From contig NZ_CP042910.1 of the NCBI RefSeq assembly GCF_008298035.1, forward strand, positions 1,012,001 to 1,076,000: a DNA stretch of 64,000 nt, written 5' to 3'. This stretch comes from Gimesia maris. GTDB taxonomy: Bacteria; Planctomycetota; Planctomycetia; Planctomycetales; Planctomycetaceae. A program made the position numbers and the translations under genes. Of this stretch, positions 44,335 through 53,446 are shown piece by piece (positions within the stretch are counted from its first letter, which is position 1; every line of letters begins with the position of its first letter). Below the pieces are notes generated by a model. The model was not told the DNA's origin, did no database searches, and worked only from the letters and a program-made list of their open reading frames with translations.

Positions 44335-46035
44335 ATGGGACTAAACGCTACCCTATCAATGGCCAAGCAGTCGCTGGAAATATTCGGGACCGGGATCCAG
44401 GTCGCCGGTCAGAATATTTCCAATGCGGGTACGCCGGGTTATATTCGCGAAGAGTTGGTGCTCAATCCGTCAGCCCCCTATCGACAAGGCGCGCTGATTA
44501 CCGGTACCGGAGTGGAAATCTCCGGAATTCAACAGCAGATCGATCAGTTCCTTGAGACACGAATCCATTCCGCGAATACCGACTTTTCTTCCATCGACGA
44601 ACGCAACACGATCTTTAAACAGCTGGAAAACGAATTACGGGAATTAACTGACGGAGATCTCTCCACCGGGCTGAATAATTTTCTGTCGACGATAAATAAT
44701 GTCGTCAATCAGCCCAGTTCGATTCCCGATCGGGAATTCGTAATCAATGAAGCAGAAAAATTTGCAGCCGATATCAGTTCGCTCCGTTTACGCCTCAACG
44801 AACTGCGTGAAGTTCAGTCGGTGAATGTGGAAAATCTGGTGTCAGAGGCCAATGACCTGATTGATAAAATCGTCGATTTGAATCCCAAGATTTCCAAACT
44901 GGAAGCATCGGGGTTACTGCAAAGTGATGCCGGTGCATTGCGTTCTCAACGTTATGAAGCACTGAATCGACTGTCGGAACTGATACCGATCCGCTATCGC
45001 GAACGCTCAGACGGGGCCATCGATGTGTTTACCGGTTCCGACTACCTGGTTCTGGCGGGAACATCTCAGAAACTGCAGTTAGATACAGATACAGACCGCG
45101 GCGTCGTCGTACACGAAGTCCTGCTTACCCAGACGCAGAGTAATATTTCACGAACCGGGGGCGAACTCAAAGGGATCATCGAAGGCCGTGATGACATCCT
45201 GGGGGGCTTCGTTGATCAACTCGATACGTATGCATCGAATCTCATTTTTGAATTCAACAAGATCCATGCTTCCGGGGAAGGGACCGCGGGCTTTCAACAG
45301 GTGACATCCGCTTCCCGCGCTCTGGATTCGACAGCAACGCTGAATTCGGAACTGTCCGGCTTACCGTTTCAGGCAAATCACGGCAGTTTTCAGATCAAAG
45401 TGACTAATAAATCGACGGGGATTACCAATACCGTCACTGTTAATGTGGACCTGGATGGCATTGGTTCTGACACCACTCTCGACAGCCTGGCTTCCACTAT
45501 TAATGGTTTGGCGAACCTCAATTCCAGCGTTTCTACAGACGGCCGACTGTCCATCAGCGCCGACGCCGATTACGAATTCAAATTCTCAAATGATACCAGT
45601 GGCGCCCTGGCTGCGATTGGCATCAATACCTTATTTACCGGCGGCGATTCCAGCGATATCGATGTCAATTCCGTCGTCAGTCAGAATCAGCAGTTTCTGG
45701 CAACCGGTCAGGGGGCAGGTCCATCAGATGGCAGCAATGCCGTGTTACTGGCGGCTTTCTCTGAAAAACCCATCGATTCACTGGGAGGCATCAGTCTCGA
45801 TAATTTCTACGAAAAAATCGTCTCTAACCTGGCACAGTCTTCTGCGTCTGAAGGCGCGCTCGCGGAAGGAGCACAGACTTTCCGCGATTCACTGATGAGT
45901 CAGCGTGAACAGTTTTCCGGCGTCAGTATTGATGAAGAAACAATCAACGTGCTGACTTACCAGAGAGCCTTTCAGTCAGCAGCCCGGCTGGTCAGTACGA
46001 TTGACGAATTATTCACGATTCTACTTAACATCTGA
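44335..46035 (+). CDS. flgK: Flagellar hook-associated protein 1 FlgK
   Basis: 566 aa. N-terminal LSMAKQSLEIFGTGIQVAGQ, then NISNAGTPGYIREE, is the FlgK signature, and the C-terminal INVLTYQRAFQSAARLVSTI pairs with it. The region ~330-470 holds a flagellin-hook-IN-like unit (VTVNVDLDGIGSDTTLDSLA) seen also in FlgL. It forms the hook-filament junction. No clear Shine-Dalgarno precedes the ATG at 44335; translation may depend on the upstream gene. Confidence 0.93.
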   Translation: MGLNATLSMAKQSLEIFGTGIQVAGQNISNAGTPGYIREELVLNPSAPYRQGALITGTGVEISGIQQQIDQFLETRIHSANTDFSSIDERNTIFKQLENELRELTDGDLSTGLNNFLSTINNVVNQPSSIPDREFVINEAEKFAADISSLRLRLNELREVQSVNVENLVSEANDLIDKIVDLNPKISKLEASGLLQSDAGALRSQRYEALNRLSELIPIRYRERSDGAIDVFTGSDYLVLAGTSQKLQLDTDTDRGVVVHEVLLTQTQSNISRTGGELKGIIEGRDDILGGFVDQLDTYASNLIFEFNKIHASGEGTAGFQQVTSASRALDSTATLNSELSGLPFQANHGSFQIKVTNKSTGITNTVTVNVDLDGIGSDTTLDSLASTINGLANLNSSVSTDGRLSISADADYEFKFSNDTSGALAAIGINTLFTGGDSSDIDVNSVVSQNQQFLATGQGAGPSDGSNAVLLAAFSEKPIDSLGGISLDNFYEKIVSNLAQSSASEGALAEGAQTFRDSLMSQREQFSGVSIDEETINVLTYQRAFQSAARLVSTIDELFTILLNI

Positions 46036-46091
46036 AAGTTTCTTTTCGCAGCGTTTCCGTTTCTGTTTCCTGTTTTTCGGTGTGATACAAA

Positions 46092-48353
46092 ATGACAATT
46101 GGTCCTATTCTGCCAGGTCGCCTGCCTTCGACAATGTTGTCGAATCGCTTGAAAGTGTCCCTGAATGACAATGCGCTGGAACTGGCTAAACTTCAACAAC
46201 AGGTCTCTACCGGACAGAAGTATTCGCTGGCCAGTGAATCTCCAGGAGCTGCTTTGCGGACCATTATTCTGCAGTCGACTTTTGAACGGCAGCAGCAGTA
46301 TCAGTCCAATATCAACACCAGTATGAGCATACTCGCGATGAGTGAAACTTCGTTGAGCAGTGTCGGCGATGCACTGAATTCGGCGAAAGCCATTTCGCTG
46401 TCAGGGGTGGGATCGACTTCATCCGACGCCGAACGTGTCGCGCTGGCTGACCAGATTGCCTCCCTCAGAACGCAGGTGATTAACGCCGGCAATACCACTT
46501 TTCGCGGGCAGTACCTCTTTTCCGGTAGTCAGACCAATGTTGCTCCCTTTGAAGAAGGTGCCAATGGTCTGGTGGTCTACCATGGTGATGATCACCAGAT
46601 CCAGACTTACATTAATACCCAGACATTACTCCCCAATAACTTTGACGGCATCTCAGCCTTTGCTGCCAGCTCGCCGGAATTTGGGAGTGACATCGATCCT
46701 GCCTTAACTCTGCAGACCCGCATTTCCGATTTGAATGGCGGACGTGGTGTAAAGCTGGGTTCGATCTCGGTGACTCTGGATAACGGAACCCCACAAACTC
46801 AGACCGTGTCTCTTTCCGGTGTCGAAACAATCCAGGATCTCAAAACTGTTCTGGAAAATGCTTTTGCCGGCGGTCCGCTCACGCTGACCGTTGATATTGA
46901 CCCCGCCAGCGAAAATGGTTTGAGGCTGACCCCTTCCGCCGGTACTGTTGCGGTCTCCAATGTAACCGGTTCCACACTGGCGACCGATCTGGGAATTGCC
47001 AGTACTGCTGCGGCTCAGGTGAACGGGGGGGATATTGATCCCGGGATCACGTTGCAGACCACACTGGCTTCGCTCAATGGGGGCACTGGAATCGGCACTA
47101 CAGCAGGTAAAGGGCTGGTCATTAATAATGGAGGGCAGACCTTTACCGTTGATCTCTCTACCGCCACTACGGTCGAAGATGTTTTTAATCTGATTCGAAC
47201 TGCTGATCCGAATCTGAATCTCGGTTTCAATGACGCCGGAAACGGGCTGGCAATTTCCAGTCGTGTCAGTGGGGCTGATTTCTCCATCGGTGAAAACAAT
47301 GGTGGGACGAATGCCGCCGGGCTGGGCATTGCCACTTTTTCCGCGAGTACGTCGCTTTCTGAATTGAATTACGGGCGGGGCGTCGACGTGGATACCGGAA
47401 AACAGTTACAGATAATTCGTCGGGACGGGACCACAATCAATCTGGATTTGAGTGGCACAAAAAACGTACAGGACGTAATTGACCGTATTAATGATTTTGA
47501 AGACTTCGACGGAACAACACCGCTGGCAGATCTCAATCTGGGGCAGGGGGTTCCCGTCGGAGCCACGACCCTGGATATTACCCGCCGTGATGGTTCGGTG
47601 GTCAATGTGAGTCTGGCCGGTGATGCGACCGTGCAGGATGTGCTGGATTCGATCAATGCCGTCGATCCGGGTAACCTGGTCGCCAGTATTGATCCAAATA
47701 CCAATGCCTTCCTGATTACAGATAACTCAGGCACAGGGCCTTTGAGTATTGCCAGTAATGCTGTTTCAGATGCACTGGGACTGGCTGTCACAGAAGCGGG
47801 AACCGATAACAGTGTGCCACTCCAGGGAAATTTTGTTCCCATTAAACTGCAGGTCACACTGAATACTACCGGTAACGGCCTGACAGTCTATGACGCTTCC
47901 GGTACGGGCCCTCTGGAAATTCCTGCGAACGAAATTGCCTATTCTCTGGGAATAGATGGCATCGAGTCCGGTAATGATCCACTCGTGGGCCTGGTGGGAG
48001 ATGAACCAAATCCCAAAGAGTCGACGGGCGTGATCAGTCTGCTTTCCCGTCTGGAGAACGCGTTGAGGAACAGTGATGATCAGGAAATTGGTCGTATTGG
48101 TGGCTTGCTGGATACCGAAATCGCCCGTTTGAACCGGGTCCGGGGAGATATCGGCAGCCGCATGAGCGTTCTGGAAGAAGCGGATAACCGGCTCAAAGAC
48201 CAGGAAGTGAAAATCCAGGAATCCATTTCTCAGGATTTTGATACCGATCTGACCCAGATTCTTGTCGAAATCACACAAAGACAGACCGCATTTGAAGCAA
48301 ATCTGCAGGTGACTTCTTCCGCCCTGCAACTGACGCTGCTTTCCTATCTGTAA
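46092..48353 (+). CDS. flgL: Flagellar hook-associated protein 3 FlgL, expanded form
   Basis: 753 aa, about twice the usual size. The N-terminus (NRLKVSLNDNALELAKLQQQ, VSTGQKYSLASESPGAALRT) and C-terminus (TQILVEITQRQTAFEANLQV, TSSALQLTLLSYL) are FlgL/flagellin-like. The centre (~205-640) is an array of flagellin-hook-IN-like units, each opening with an LNxGxG motif at residues ~214, 328, 425 and 481 and continuing with a T(V/I)xDV or TIQDL helix (TVQDVLDSINAVDPGNLVAS). These surface domains would make a bulky junction. Followed by rplM rather than fliW. Confidence 0.88.
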   Translation: MTIGPILPGRLPSTMLSNRLKVSLNDNALELAKLQQQVSTGQKYSLASESPGAALRTIILQSTFERQQQYQSNINTSMSILAMSETSLSSVGDALNSAKAISLSGVGSTSSDAERVALADQIASLRTQVINAGNTTFRGQYLFSGSQTNVAPFEEGANGLVVYHGDDHQIQTYINTQTLLPNNFDGISAFAASSPEFGSDIDPALTLQTRISDLNGGRGVKLGSISVTLDNGTPQTQTVSLSGVETIQDLKTVLENAFAGGPLTLTVDIDPASENGLRLTPSAGTVAVSNVTGSTLATDLGIASTAAAQVNGGDIDPGITLQTTLASLNGGTGIGTTAGKGLVINNGGQTFTVDLSTATTVEDVFNLIRTADPNLNLGFNDAGNGLAISSRVSGADFSIGENNGGTNAAGLGIATFSASTSLSELNYGRGVDVDTGKQLQIIRRDGTTINLDLSGTKNVQDVIDRINDFEDFDGTTPLADLNLGQGVPVGATTLDITRRDGSVVNVSLAGDATVQDVLDSINAVDPGNLVASIDPNTNAFLITDNSGTGPLSIASNAVSDALGLAVTEAGTDNSVPLQGNFVPIKLQVTLNTTGNGLTVYDASGTGPLEIPANEIAYSLGIDGIESGNDPLVGLVGDEPNPKESTGVISLLSRLENALRNSDDQEIGRIGGLLDTEIARLNRVRGDIGSRMSVLEEADNRLKDQEVKIQESISQDFDTDLTQILVEITQRQTAFEANLQVTSSALQLTLLSYL

Positions 48354-48692
48354 ACCGGCGCCTGCCTCGAAAGCATAGGGACCTGTAAGCCGAACGTCTC
48401 CAGCGCTCCGTAAATCTGGTTGGCGAACCTCTGCTGTCAGGGACACAGTACGCTGGAAAGTCACTTTTCTCTGCTTTTTTGTGTTCCAGCACAGATTTTC
48501 CGCCCTGCCAAAGTTGAAGAGACAGATCAAAAAGGTTACTGTTATCCGCTCCCTTGCGGTTCGTATGCGCTCATCTTACCGGCGTATTTCCGACTGTGTG
48601 GCTGAATTCCCTCTATGAAATGACATGCACTTTTGAAGTGCATATTGACATAAGTATTGAATATTATATCGTTTACGTTTGAGGAATAACCG
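48354..48692 (+). promoter_or_regulatory. rplM upstream region with palindrome and promoter
   Basis: A perfect 8-3-8 inverted repeat, atgcactt-ttg-aagtgcat, spans 48625-48643 and abuts a TTGACA -35 element (48645-48650). TATCGT at 48667-48672 gives a -10 at 16-bp spacing. The first 270 bp of the region hold no gene and no clear flgL terminator. Confidence 0.45.
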
Positions 48693-49181
48693 GTGTCTAC
48701 TACAAAAACCTTTATGGCAAATGCAAAAACTATTAACCCTGAGTGGTTTGTTGTTGATGCAGACAATCTGATTGTGGGACGGCTGGCCGCCAAAATTGCA
48801 ACCGTTCTGATGGGAAAGCACAAGCCAACCTATACGCCTCATGTGGATACCGGGGATTATGTGATTGTCGTAAACTGTGACAAGGTAAAGTTTTCCGGTA
48901 AAGAACTTGCCCACGACTCACACCCCTATTTCTCACAGAAGATGCTGCGAAAGGGCTACGCGACTTATTCGGGTTACCCCAGTGGTCTGAAAGTCGTGAC
49001 TGCGGAAAAGAAACTGGAACGGGGTCAGTCGACTCAGGTTCTTTCTGAAGCCGTCCGTCGTATGCTTCCCAAAAACAAGCTGGGCCGCCAGATGCTGAAA
49101 AAGCTGAAACTGTATGCCGGTCCGACTCACGAGAATCAATCACAACAACCTCAGGATATGCCAGCTCACCTGCTGCCTTAA
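48693..49181 (+). CDS. rplM: 50S ribosomal protein L13
   Basis: 162 aa with the L13 core: WFVVDADNLIVGRLAAKIAT, GDYVIVVNCDKVKFSGKELA, and AVRRMLPKNKLGRQMLKKLK, then LYAGPTHENQSQQP. GTG start at 48693 is supported by GAGGAA 7 nt upstream; the ATG at 48714 has none. An early-assembling large-subunit protein. Paired with rpsI as in most bacteria. Confidence 0.96.
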   Translation: MSTTKTFMANAKTINPEWFVVDADNLIVGRLAAKIATVLMGKHKPTYTPHVDTGDYVIVVNCDKVKFSGKELAHDSHPYFSQKMLRKGYATYSGYPSGLKVVTAEKKLERGQSTQVLSEAVRRMLPKNKLGRQMLKKLKLYAGPTHENQSQQPQDMPAHLLP

Positions 49182-49250
49182 TCTGAGCAGAAGCAGACAA
49201 ACTTCTATTTATCCCTTTTCAGAATAATAAGATAAGAGTAGTTAACCGTC

Positions 49251-49856
49251 ATGGATAATGAGACTCCAGAAGAAGAAGTAACCGTCGAAACGACAGAACA
49301 GCAGACTCCGGTTGAAGCTGAAACAGCAACTTCAGAAGAAGCCACTGCTGACTCGATGACAACTACATCAGGGGTTCCTGAACTGACTCTTGGTTCCGGC
49401 GTGCCTGCGGAAGCCGAAGAAGACGAAGTTGTCAAGCCTGAGCCTGTGATCCGGGGAAAACTGGATAAACATGGCGTCGCTATGGGAACCGGTCGTCGTA
49501 AGACTGCCGTCGCTCGAGTTCGCATCAAAGCCGGTTCCGGAAGCCTGACCATCAATGGCCAGTCTCTGAATGACTATCTGAGAGTCGAACGGGACCGTCA
49601 GATGGTGGAAGCCCCACTGAAAGCAACCGAGACCTTCGGTAAAGTCGATGTCTGGGTGCGGGTCACCGGTGGTGGAACGACAGGTCAGACCGGTGCGATT
49701 GTGCTCGGTATTGCCCGTGCTCTCGAAGCTTACAACAACCAGTTCCACGAAACACTGAGTGCAGGTCGCTTCCTGACTCGTGACAGCCGTATGGTGGAAC
49801 GCAAGAAATTCGGATTCAAGAAAGCACGCAAGAGTTTCCAGTTCTCAAAACGGTAA
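49251..49856 (+). CDS. rpsI: 30S ribosomal protein S9 with acidic N-terminal extension
   Basis: 201 aa, against about 130 in most bacteria. The S9 core starts near residue 75 (GTGRRKTAVARVRIKAGSGS) and ends with the invariant SFQFSKR tail that reaches the P-site tRNA. The first ~70 residues are Glu/Thr/Val-rich and low-complexity, with no known motif. A second possible start inside the extension is an ATG at residue 36 (SMTTTS), but the core would still carry ~35 extra residues. A terminator follows at 49913. Confidence 0.95.
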   Translation: MDNETPEEEVTVETTEQQTPVEAETATSEEATADSMTTTSGVPELTLGSGVPAEAEEDEVVKPEPVIRGKLDKHGVAMGTGRRKTAVARVRIKAGSGSLTINGQSLNDYLRVERDRQMVEAPLKATETFGKVDVWVRVTGGGTTGQTGAIVLGIARALEAYNNQFHETLSAGRFLTRDSRMVERKKFGFKKARKSFQFSKR

Positions 49857-49912
49857 ACTGCGTGTGATCAACATCAAGCAACATCTGGTTCTGTTGTTTG
49901 TATGAAGTCATC

Positions 49913-49953
49913 AACACCCTGGCTGGCGCTGATTCCGGTCAGGGTGTTTTTTT
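49913..49953 (+). terminator. Intrinsic terminator after rpsI
   Basis: 9-bp perfect stem aacaccctg / cagggtgtt (49913-49921 with 49940-49948) and an immediate run of seven T residues. A canonical Rho-independent terminator for rplM-rpsI. Confidence 0.9.
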
Positions 49954-49957
49954 ACAG

Positions 49958-50027
49958 AGAAACCGGTCAGGATTGGCGGGAGAGGCGCGTTGCTCCTGCT
50001 TTCTCCCTGGTGTGACCAGAAACCGGT
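49958..50027 (+). promoter_or_regulatory. Structured leader before mgtE
   Basis: The 10-mer agaaaccggt occurs at 49958-49967 and 50018-50027, flanking a stem gggaga / tctccc (49978-49983 with 50002-50007). This lies 43 nt before the mgtE start. It does not match the known M-box layout that I remember; whether it is an RNA element is open. Confidence 0.3.
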
Positions 50028-50069
50028 TTGTAGAACGGGTCATTATCTCAGGCAAACGAGGCATTCCGC

Positions 50070-51416
50070 ATGTATGGGCGATTGTTGCTACCTGAGCTTC
50101 AGGTGCTGTTGGATGAAAATGATAGTGCAGGAATCAAGGAGTTCTGTGAGGCACTCTATCCTGCAGTGACAGCGGAGATCCTGGCGGAAATCGACAGCCA
50201 GAATGTCTGGCGCGTGCTCAGTTGTTGTGAAGCCCAGAAGCAGGCCGAGATCTTTCAGTTCCTGCCACTCCCTCAACAGATCGAAATTGTCGGCGTGATC
50301 GAGCGGGGCCCGCTTTCTAAATTGATTGAAGAGATGGCACCGGACGACCGGGTTGACCTGCTGTCGCGGATGGATGATGAGCACGTGGAAGAACTGTTGC
50401 CCCTGATGGCACAGGCGGAACGCAGCGACATCCGTAAACTGCTCTCTTATCCGGAAGATAGTGCCGGCGCGATTATGACGACCGAATACGCGTCGTTGCC
50501 CGAAAATATCACGGTCTCACAGGCGCTCGAACGATTGCGGCAACAGGCACCCGACAGTGAAATTATTTCCTATATCTACGTGGTCGACGAAGGACGTCGT
50601 CTGCAGGGCATTGTCTCTTTGCGCGAGTTGATCTTTGCCCGCCCGGCACGTCCCCTGTCAGAAATTACCAATCGCGATGTGATTTCGGTGCGCGTCGATG
50701 ACGACCAGGAATTCGTCGCCCAGCAGATGGCCCGCTTCGACTTTATTGCCATTCCAGTCGTCGATCATCAGAATCAGCTGGTCGGGATTGTGACCCACGA
50801 TGATGCCATCGATATTATGCAGGAAGAAGCGACAGAAGACACCTATCGTCTGGCAGCGGTGGAGCCTCTGGAAGACAGCTACCTTTCCACACCCTTAAAG
50901 ACGGTCATTCAGAAACGGGTGGGCTGGCTGATTTTTCTGCTGGTTCCCTCTTTTCTGGCGGCGAAAGTGCTGGAGCATTTTGAAGGGGTTTCCGACAAGT
51001 TTGAATGGCTGGTTCTGTTTATCCCCCTGATCCTGGCCAGCGGCGGAAATGCCGGCTCACAATCTGCCACGCTGATCATCCGGGCGATGGCCCTGGAATC
51101 AGATATCCAGCGCGATGAACTCCGCGCACTGCTGCGTAAGGAATTACAGCTCGGGCTGCTGTTGGGAAGCATGCTGTCAGTGATCAGTTTTCTGGTTTCG
51201 TGGGCTTTTACTTCTCAGTTGATACAGGCATCCGTCGTCGGATTGGCAGTGTTCCTGGTGGTCTTGATGGGGATTTCTGCAGGGGGAATGCTGCCGATGG
51301 GCTTTCGAAAACTGGGCATGGACCCGGCTCTGATGTCGAATCCTTTTATTACCGCGCTGGTCGACATTCTGGGATTGATTATCTACTTCCAGGTGGCGCT
51401 CTACATGGTTGGCTGA
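50070..51416 (+). CDS. mgtE: Magnesium transporter MgtE
   Basis: 448 aa. N-terminal helical MgtE_N domain (~30-130: LPLPQQIEIVGVIERGPLSK), two CBS domains (~135-260: YSYPEDSAGAIMTTEYASLP-type motif, here SYPEDSAGAIMTTEYASLPE, and QNQLVGIVTHDDAIDIMQEE) and five membrane helices (~285-447) including PLILASGGNAGSQSATLIIR, the pore signature of the family. A Mg2+-gated cation channel of the inner membrane. GAGG lies about 10 nt before the ATG. Convergent with the MutS-like gene, 9 nt away. Confidence 0.96.
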   Translation: MYGRLLLPELQVLLDENDSAGIKEFCEALYPAVTAEILAEIDSQNVWRVLSCCEAQKQAEIFQFLPLPQQIEIVGVIERGPLSKLIEEMAPDDRVDLLSRMDDEHVEELLPLMAQAERSDIRKLLSYPEDSAGAIMTTEYASLPENITVSQALERLRQQAPDSEIISYIYVVDEGRRLQGIVSLRELIFARPARPLSEITNRDVISVRVDDDQEFVAQQMARFDFIAIPVVDHQNQLVGIVTHDDAIDIMQEEATEDTYRLAAVEPLEDSYLSTPLKTVIQKRVGWLIFLLVPSFLAAKVLEHFEGVSDKFEWLVLFIPLILASGGNAGSQSATLIIRAMALESDIQRDELRALLRKELQLGLLLGSMLSVISFLVSWAFTSQLIQASVVGLAVFLVVLMGISAGGMLPMGFRKLGMDPALMSNPFITALVDILGLIIYFQVALYMVG

Positions 51417-51425
51417 GAGCGTGGC

Positions 51426-53285
51426 TTACTGTTTCAGATCCGCCGATTCCGGATCCGGTTCAGCATCCAGTGCTTTCAGTTCAATGCCCATCATCTTCAT
51501 CAGTTCCAACGCGTTACTGTGTTCTACAATGCCGGGACGCATGCGATAATCAAACGTCATTTTTCCGTCGATCAGCTGATCTTCAAAATGCACGTTTTTC
51601 GCCTGAGAACCAAATAGGCTCGTGATTTCGGTGAGCGCCAGGTCATGCGTGGTGACAATGCCGATGCCCCCGCGTTCGATCAGCGTTTCAATCACGCTCT
51701 GGGCACCGATGCGACGATCATGCGAATTGGTTCCCTGCAGGATCTCATCCAGCAGAAACAGGACCGGCTCTGGTGCGTCTGCCAGGTGCACGACCGCCGA
51801 AAGTCGCGCCACCGACTGGTAGAACAGCGAAGCGCCCTGCTGCAGCGAATCTTGAACCCGCATGGCTGTTCCTGCCTGCATGGGAGTCACCGTCAACCGG
51901 GTTGCCCGGACGGGGGCACCCGCCAGCGCGAGGACGAAATTGGTCCCCACAGTTCGCATCAAAGTACTTTTGCCGGACATGTTGGAGCCGCTGATCATCA
52001 GCAGGCGGTGTTCTGCATTGAGCGTCACATCATTGCGTACGACCTGGTCGAGGGGAATCAGTGGATGCCCCAGATCAACGCCTTCGAGTCGCGGCCCATC
52101 GGCGGTATCAGCGATTTCCGGAAAGGGATCTTCGGGATGTTCGTAGGCATAACCGGCCAGTGAGCAGAGTGCTTCAAACTCGCCGACCGCCGCCAGCCAT
52201 TCAGGGCAGTGCGGACCCACGCGTTGCAGCCAGCGTTCGATGGCAAACATGTAATGGAAGGGAATTCCCAGTAGAATGCTCAGCGGCGCTGAAAACTGAT
52301 TGCGAAAACAGTTATTCAAACCCTGAATATTCCGCCTGAGCTGGGCAATACTGCGTGAAGGCGGGACGCCATCGGTCCGGAGGGCCGTGACAATCGTTGT
52401 CAAATGCGGTGAATGAAACTCCCGCTGTTCAATCAACGAGAGGACATCCGCAAGCACCGACAGCCCGTCACGAACTTCGTCGGTCTGGTTCAACAGTTCG
52501 CGAATGCGTGAGCCAATGCAGAATAACAGGCAGACCTGAATGATGATCGCAATGCAGATCGGAGCAATGCCCGAGTACGACAGCAGCCAGCTGATGACAG
52601 CCAGTGCGGCAAACACGCCGGTAATCATCGAGGCCCATTTCAGGCCGGCTGGAATCTGAATCAGGGGCTGTCGGACCCAGTCTGACAGATGAGTCTGTTC
52701 GATGTCGCCGTGTTGTTCTGCCTCCAGCAGTTCGAGTGTTTCGCGGAAATCCAGTTCGTTTCGCAGCTCCTCAACCGACTGCTGCCGCGCCCTGATTTCC
52801 TCGGCCGTTGCGGGAGTCAGTAACCAGCGGGCCAGTGTCTCTTCACCCAGCTTCGTGCGGGCAGAGCAGATCAGTTGAAACAGGGAGCCCCGTCCCAGCA
52901 GATCCAGGTCGCCGGCGTACATATGCTGCGGGTCGTAATATTCTTCCCCCGCAGGTCGGACATCAATCCATTGGTGATTCAGGCGATCCAGGGCAGTTCG
53001 ATAGTAGGCTTCCGCCTGTCGTGCCCGTTTCAGGTGACGGATACAGCGGGCATGTAAAATGATCAGTAGTACAAATGCCAGAATCGGGGCGGCGATCCAT
53101 TTCAGGCTGAGTACACCCCAGACCGTCGCTGCCAGCAGAACAGCGATGCCAGCAATAAATACCAGGCCTCTGAAGGTGGAAAAGCGGTCACTTTGTCTGA
53201 CGAATGCCTGTACCTTGCCCGATCGGTCTTCAAGCCGCCGTTCATACTCGATTCGGGGAGTCTGTTGAGTTGGGGAAGGTTGCAT
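51426..53285 (-). CDS. Membrane-associated MutS-family ATPase
   Basis: 619 aa. The C-terminal MutS ATPase domain is intact: Walker A SGSNMSGKST (Gly433 region), Walker B VLFLLDEILQGTNSHDRR, and the switch TTHDLALTEI. The mismatch-recognition and connector domains of MutS are missing; instead there are two hydrophobic segments near residues 42-60 and 66-82, and two more near 215-250. This is the MutS-related group with N-terminal membrane segments, of unknown function and unlikely to do mismatch repair. A helical core-like part (~120-420) remains. Divergent from an amidohydrolase gene. Confidence 0.88.
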   Translation of the reverse strand: MQPSPTQQTPRIEYERRLEDRSGKVQAFVRQSDRFSTFRGLVFIAGIAVLLAATVWGVLSLKWIAAPILAFVLLIILHARCIRHLKRARQAEAYYRTALDRLNHQWIDVRPAGEEYYDPQHMYAGDLDLLGRGSLFQLICSARTKLGEETLARWLLTPATAEEIRARQQSVEELRNELDFRETLELLEAEQHGDIEQTHLSDWVRQPLIQIPAGLKWASMITGVFAALAVISWLLSYSGIAPICIAIIIQVCLLFCIGSRIRELLNQTDEVRDGLSVLADVLSLIEQREFHSPHLTTIVTALRTDGVPPSRSIAQLRRNIQGLNNCFRNQFSAPLSILLGIPFHYMFAIERWLQRVGPHCPEWLAAVGEFEALCSLAGYAYEHPEDPFPEIADTADGPRLEGVDLGHPLIPLDQVVRNDVTLNAEHRLLMISGSNMSGKSTLMRTVGTNFVLALAGAPVRATRLTVTPMQAGTAMRVQDSLQQGASLFYQSVARLSAVVHLADAPEPVLFLLDEILQGTNSHDRRIGAQSVIETLIERGGIGIVTTHDLALTEITSLFGSQAKNVHFEDQLIDGKMTFDYRMRPGIVEHSNALELMKMMGIELKALDAEPDPESADLKQ

Positions 53286-53446
53286 CGAACTGGTAAACTA
53301 TCGAGAACTCTGACTGGTTAAAGCTCACTTCTAACCGATTGCCAGACGCAATACCAGCGTAAACAGAGGCGAATTCTGATTTGCAATGGGTCTGAAATCC
53401 GGGTAAAACAGGACTTCCATTCCCGTTCCCACAGGAGACCTCTCGC

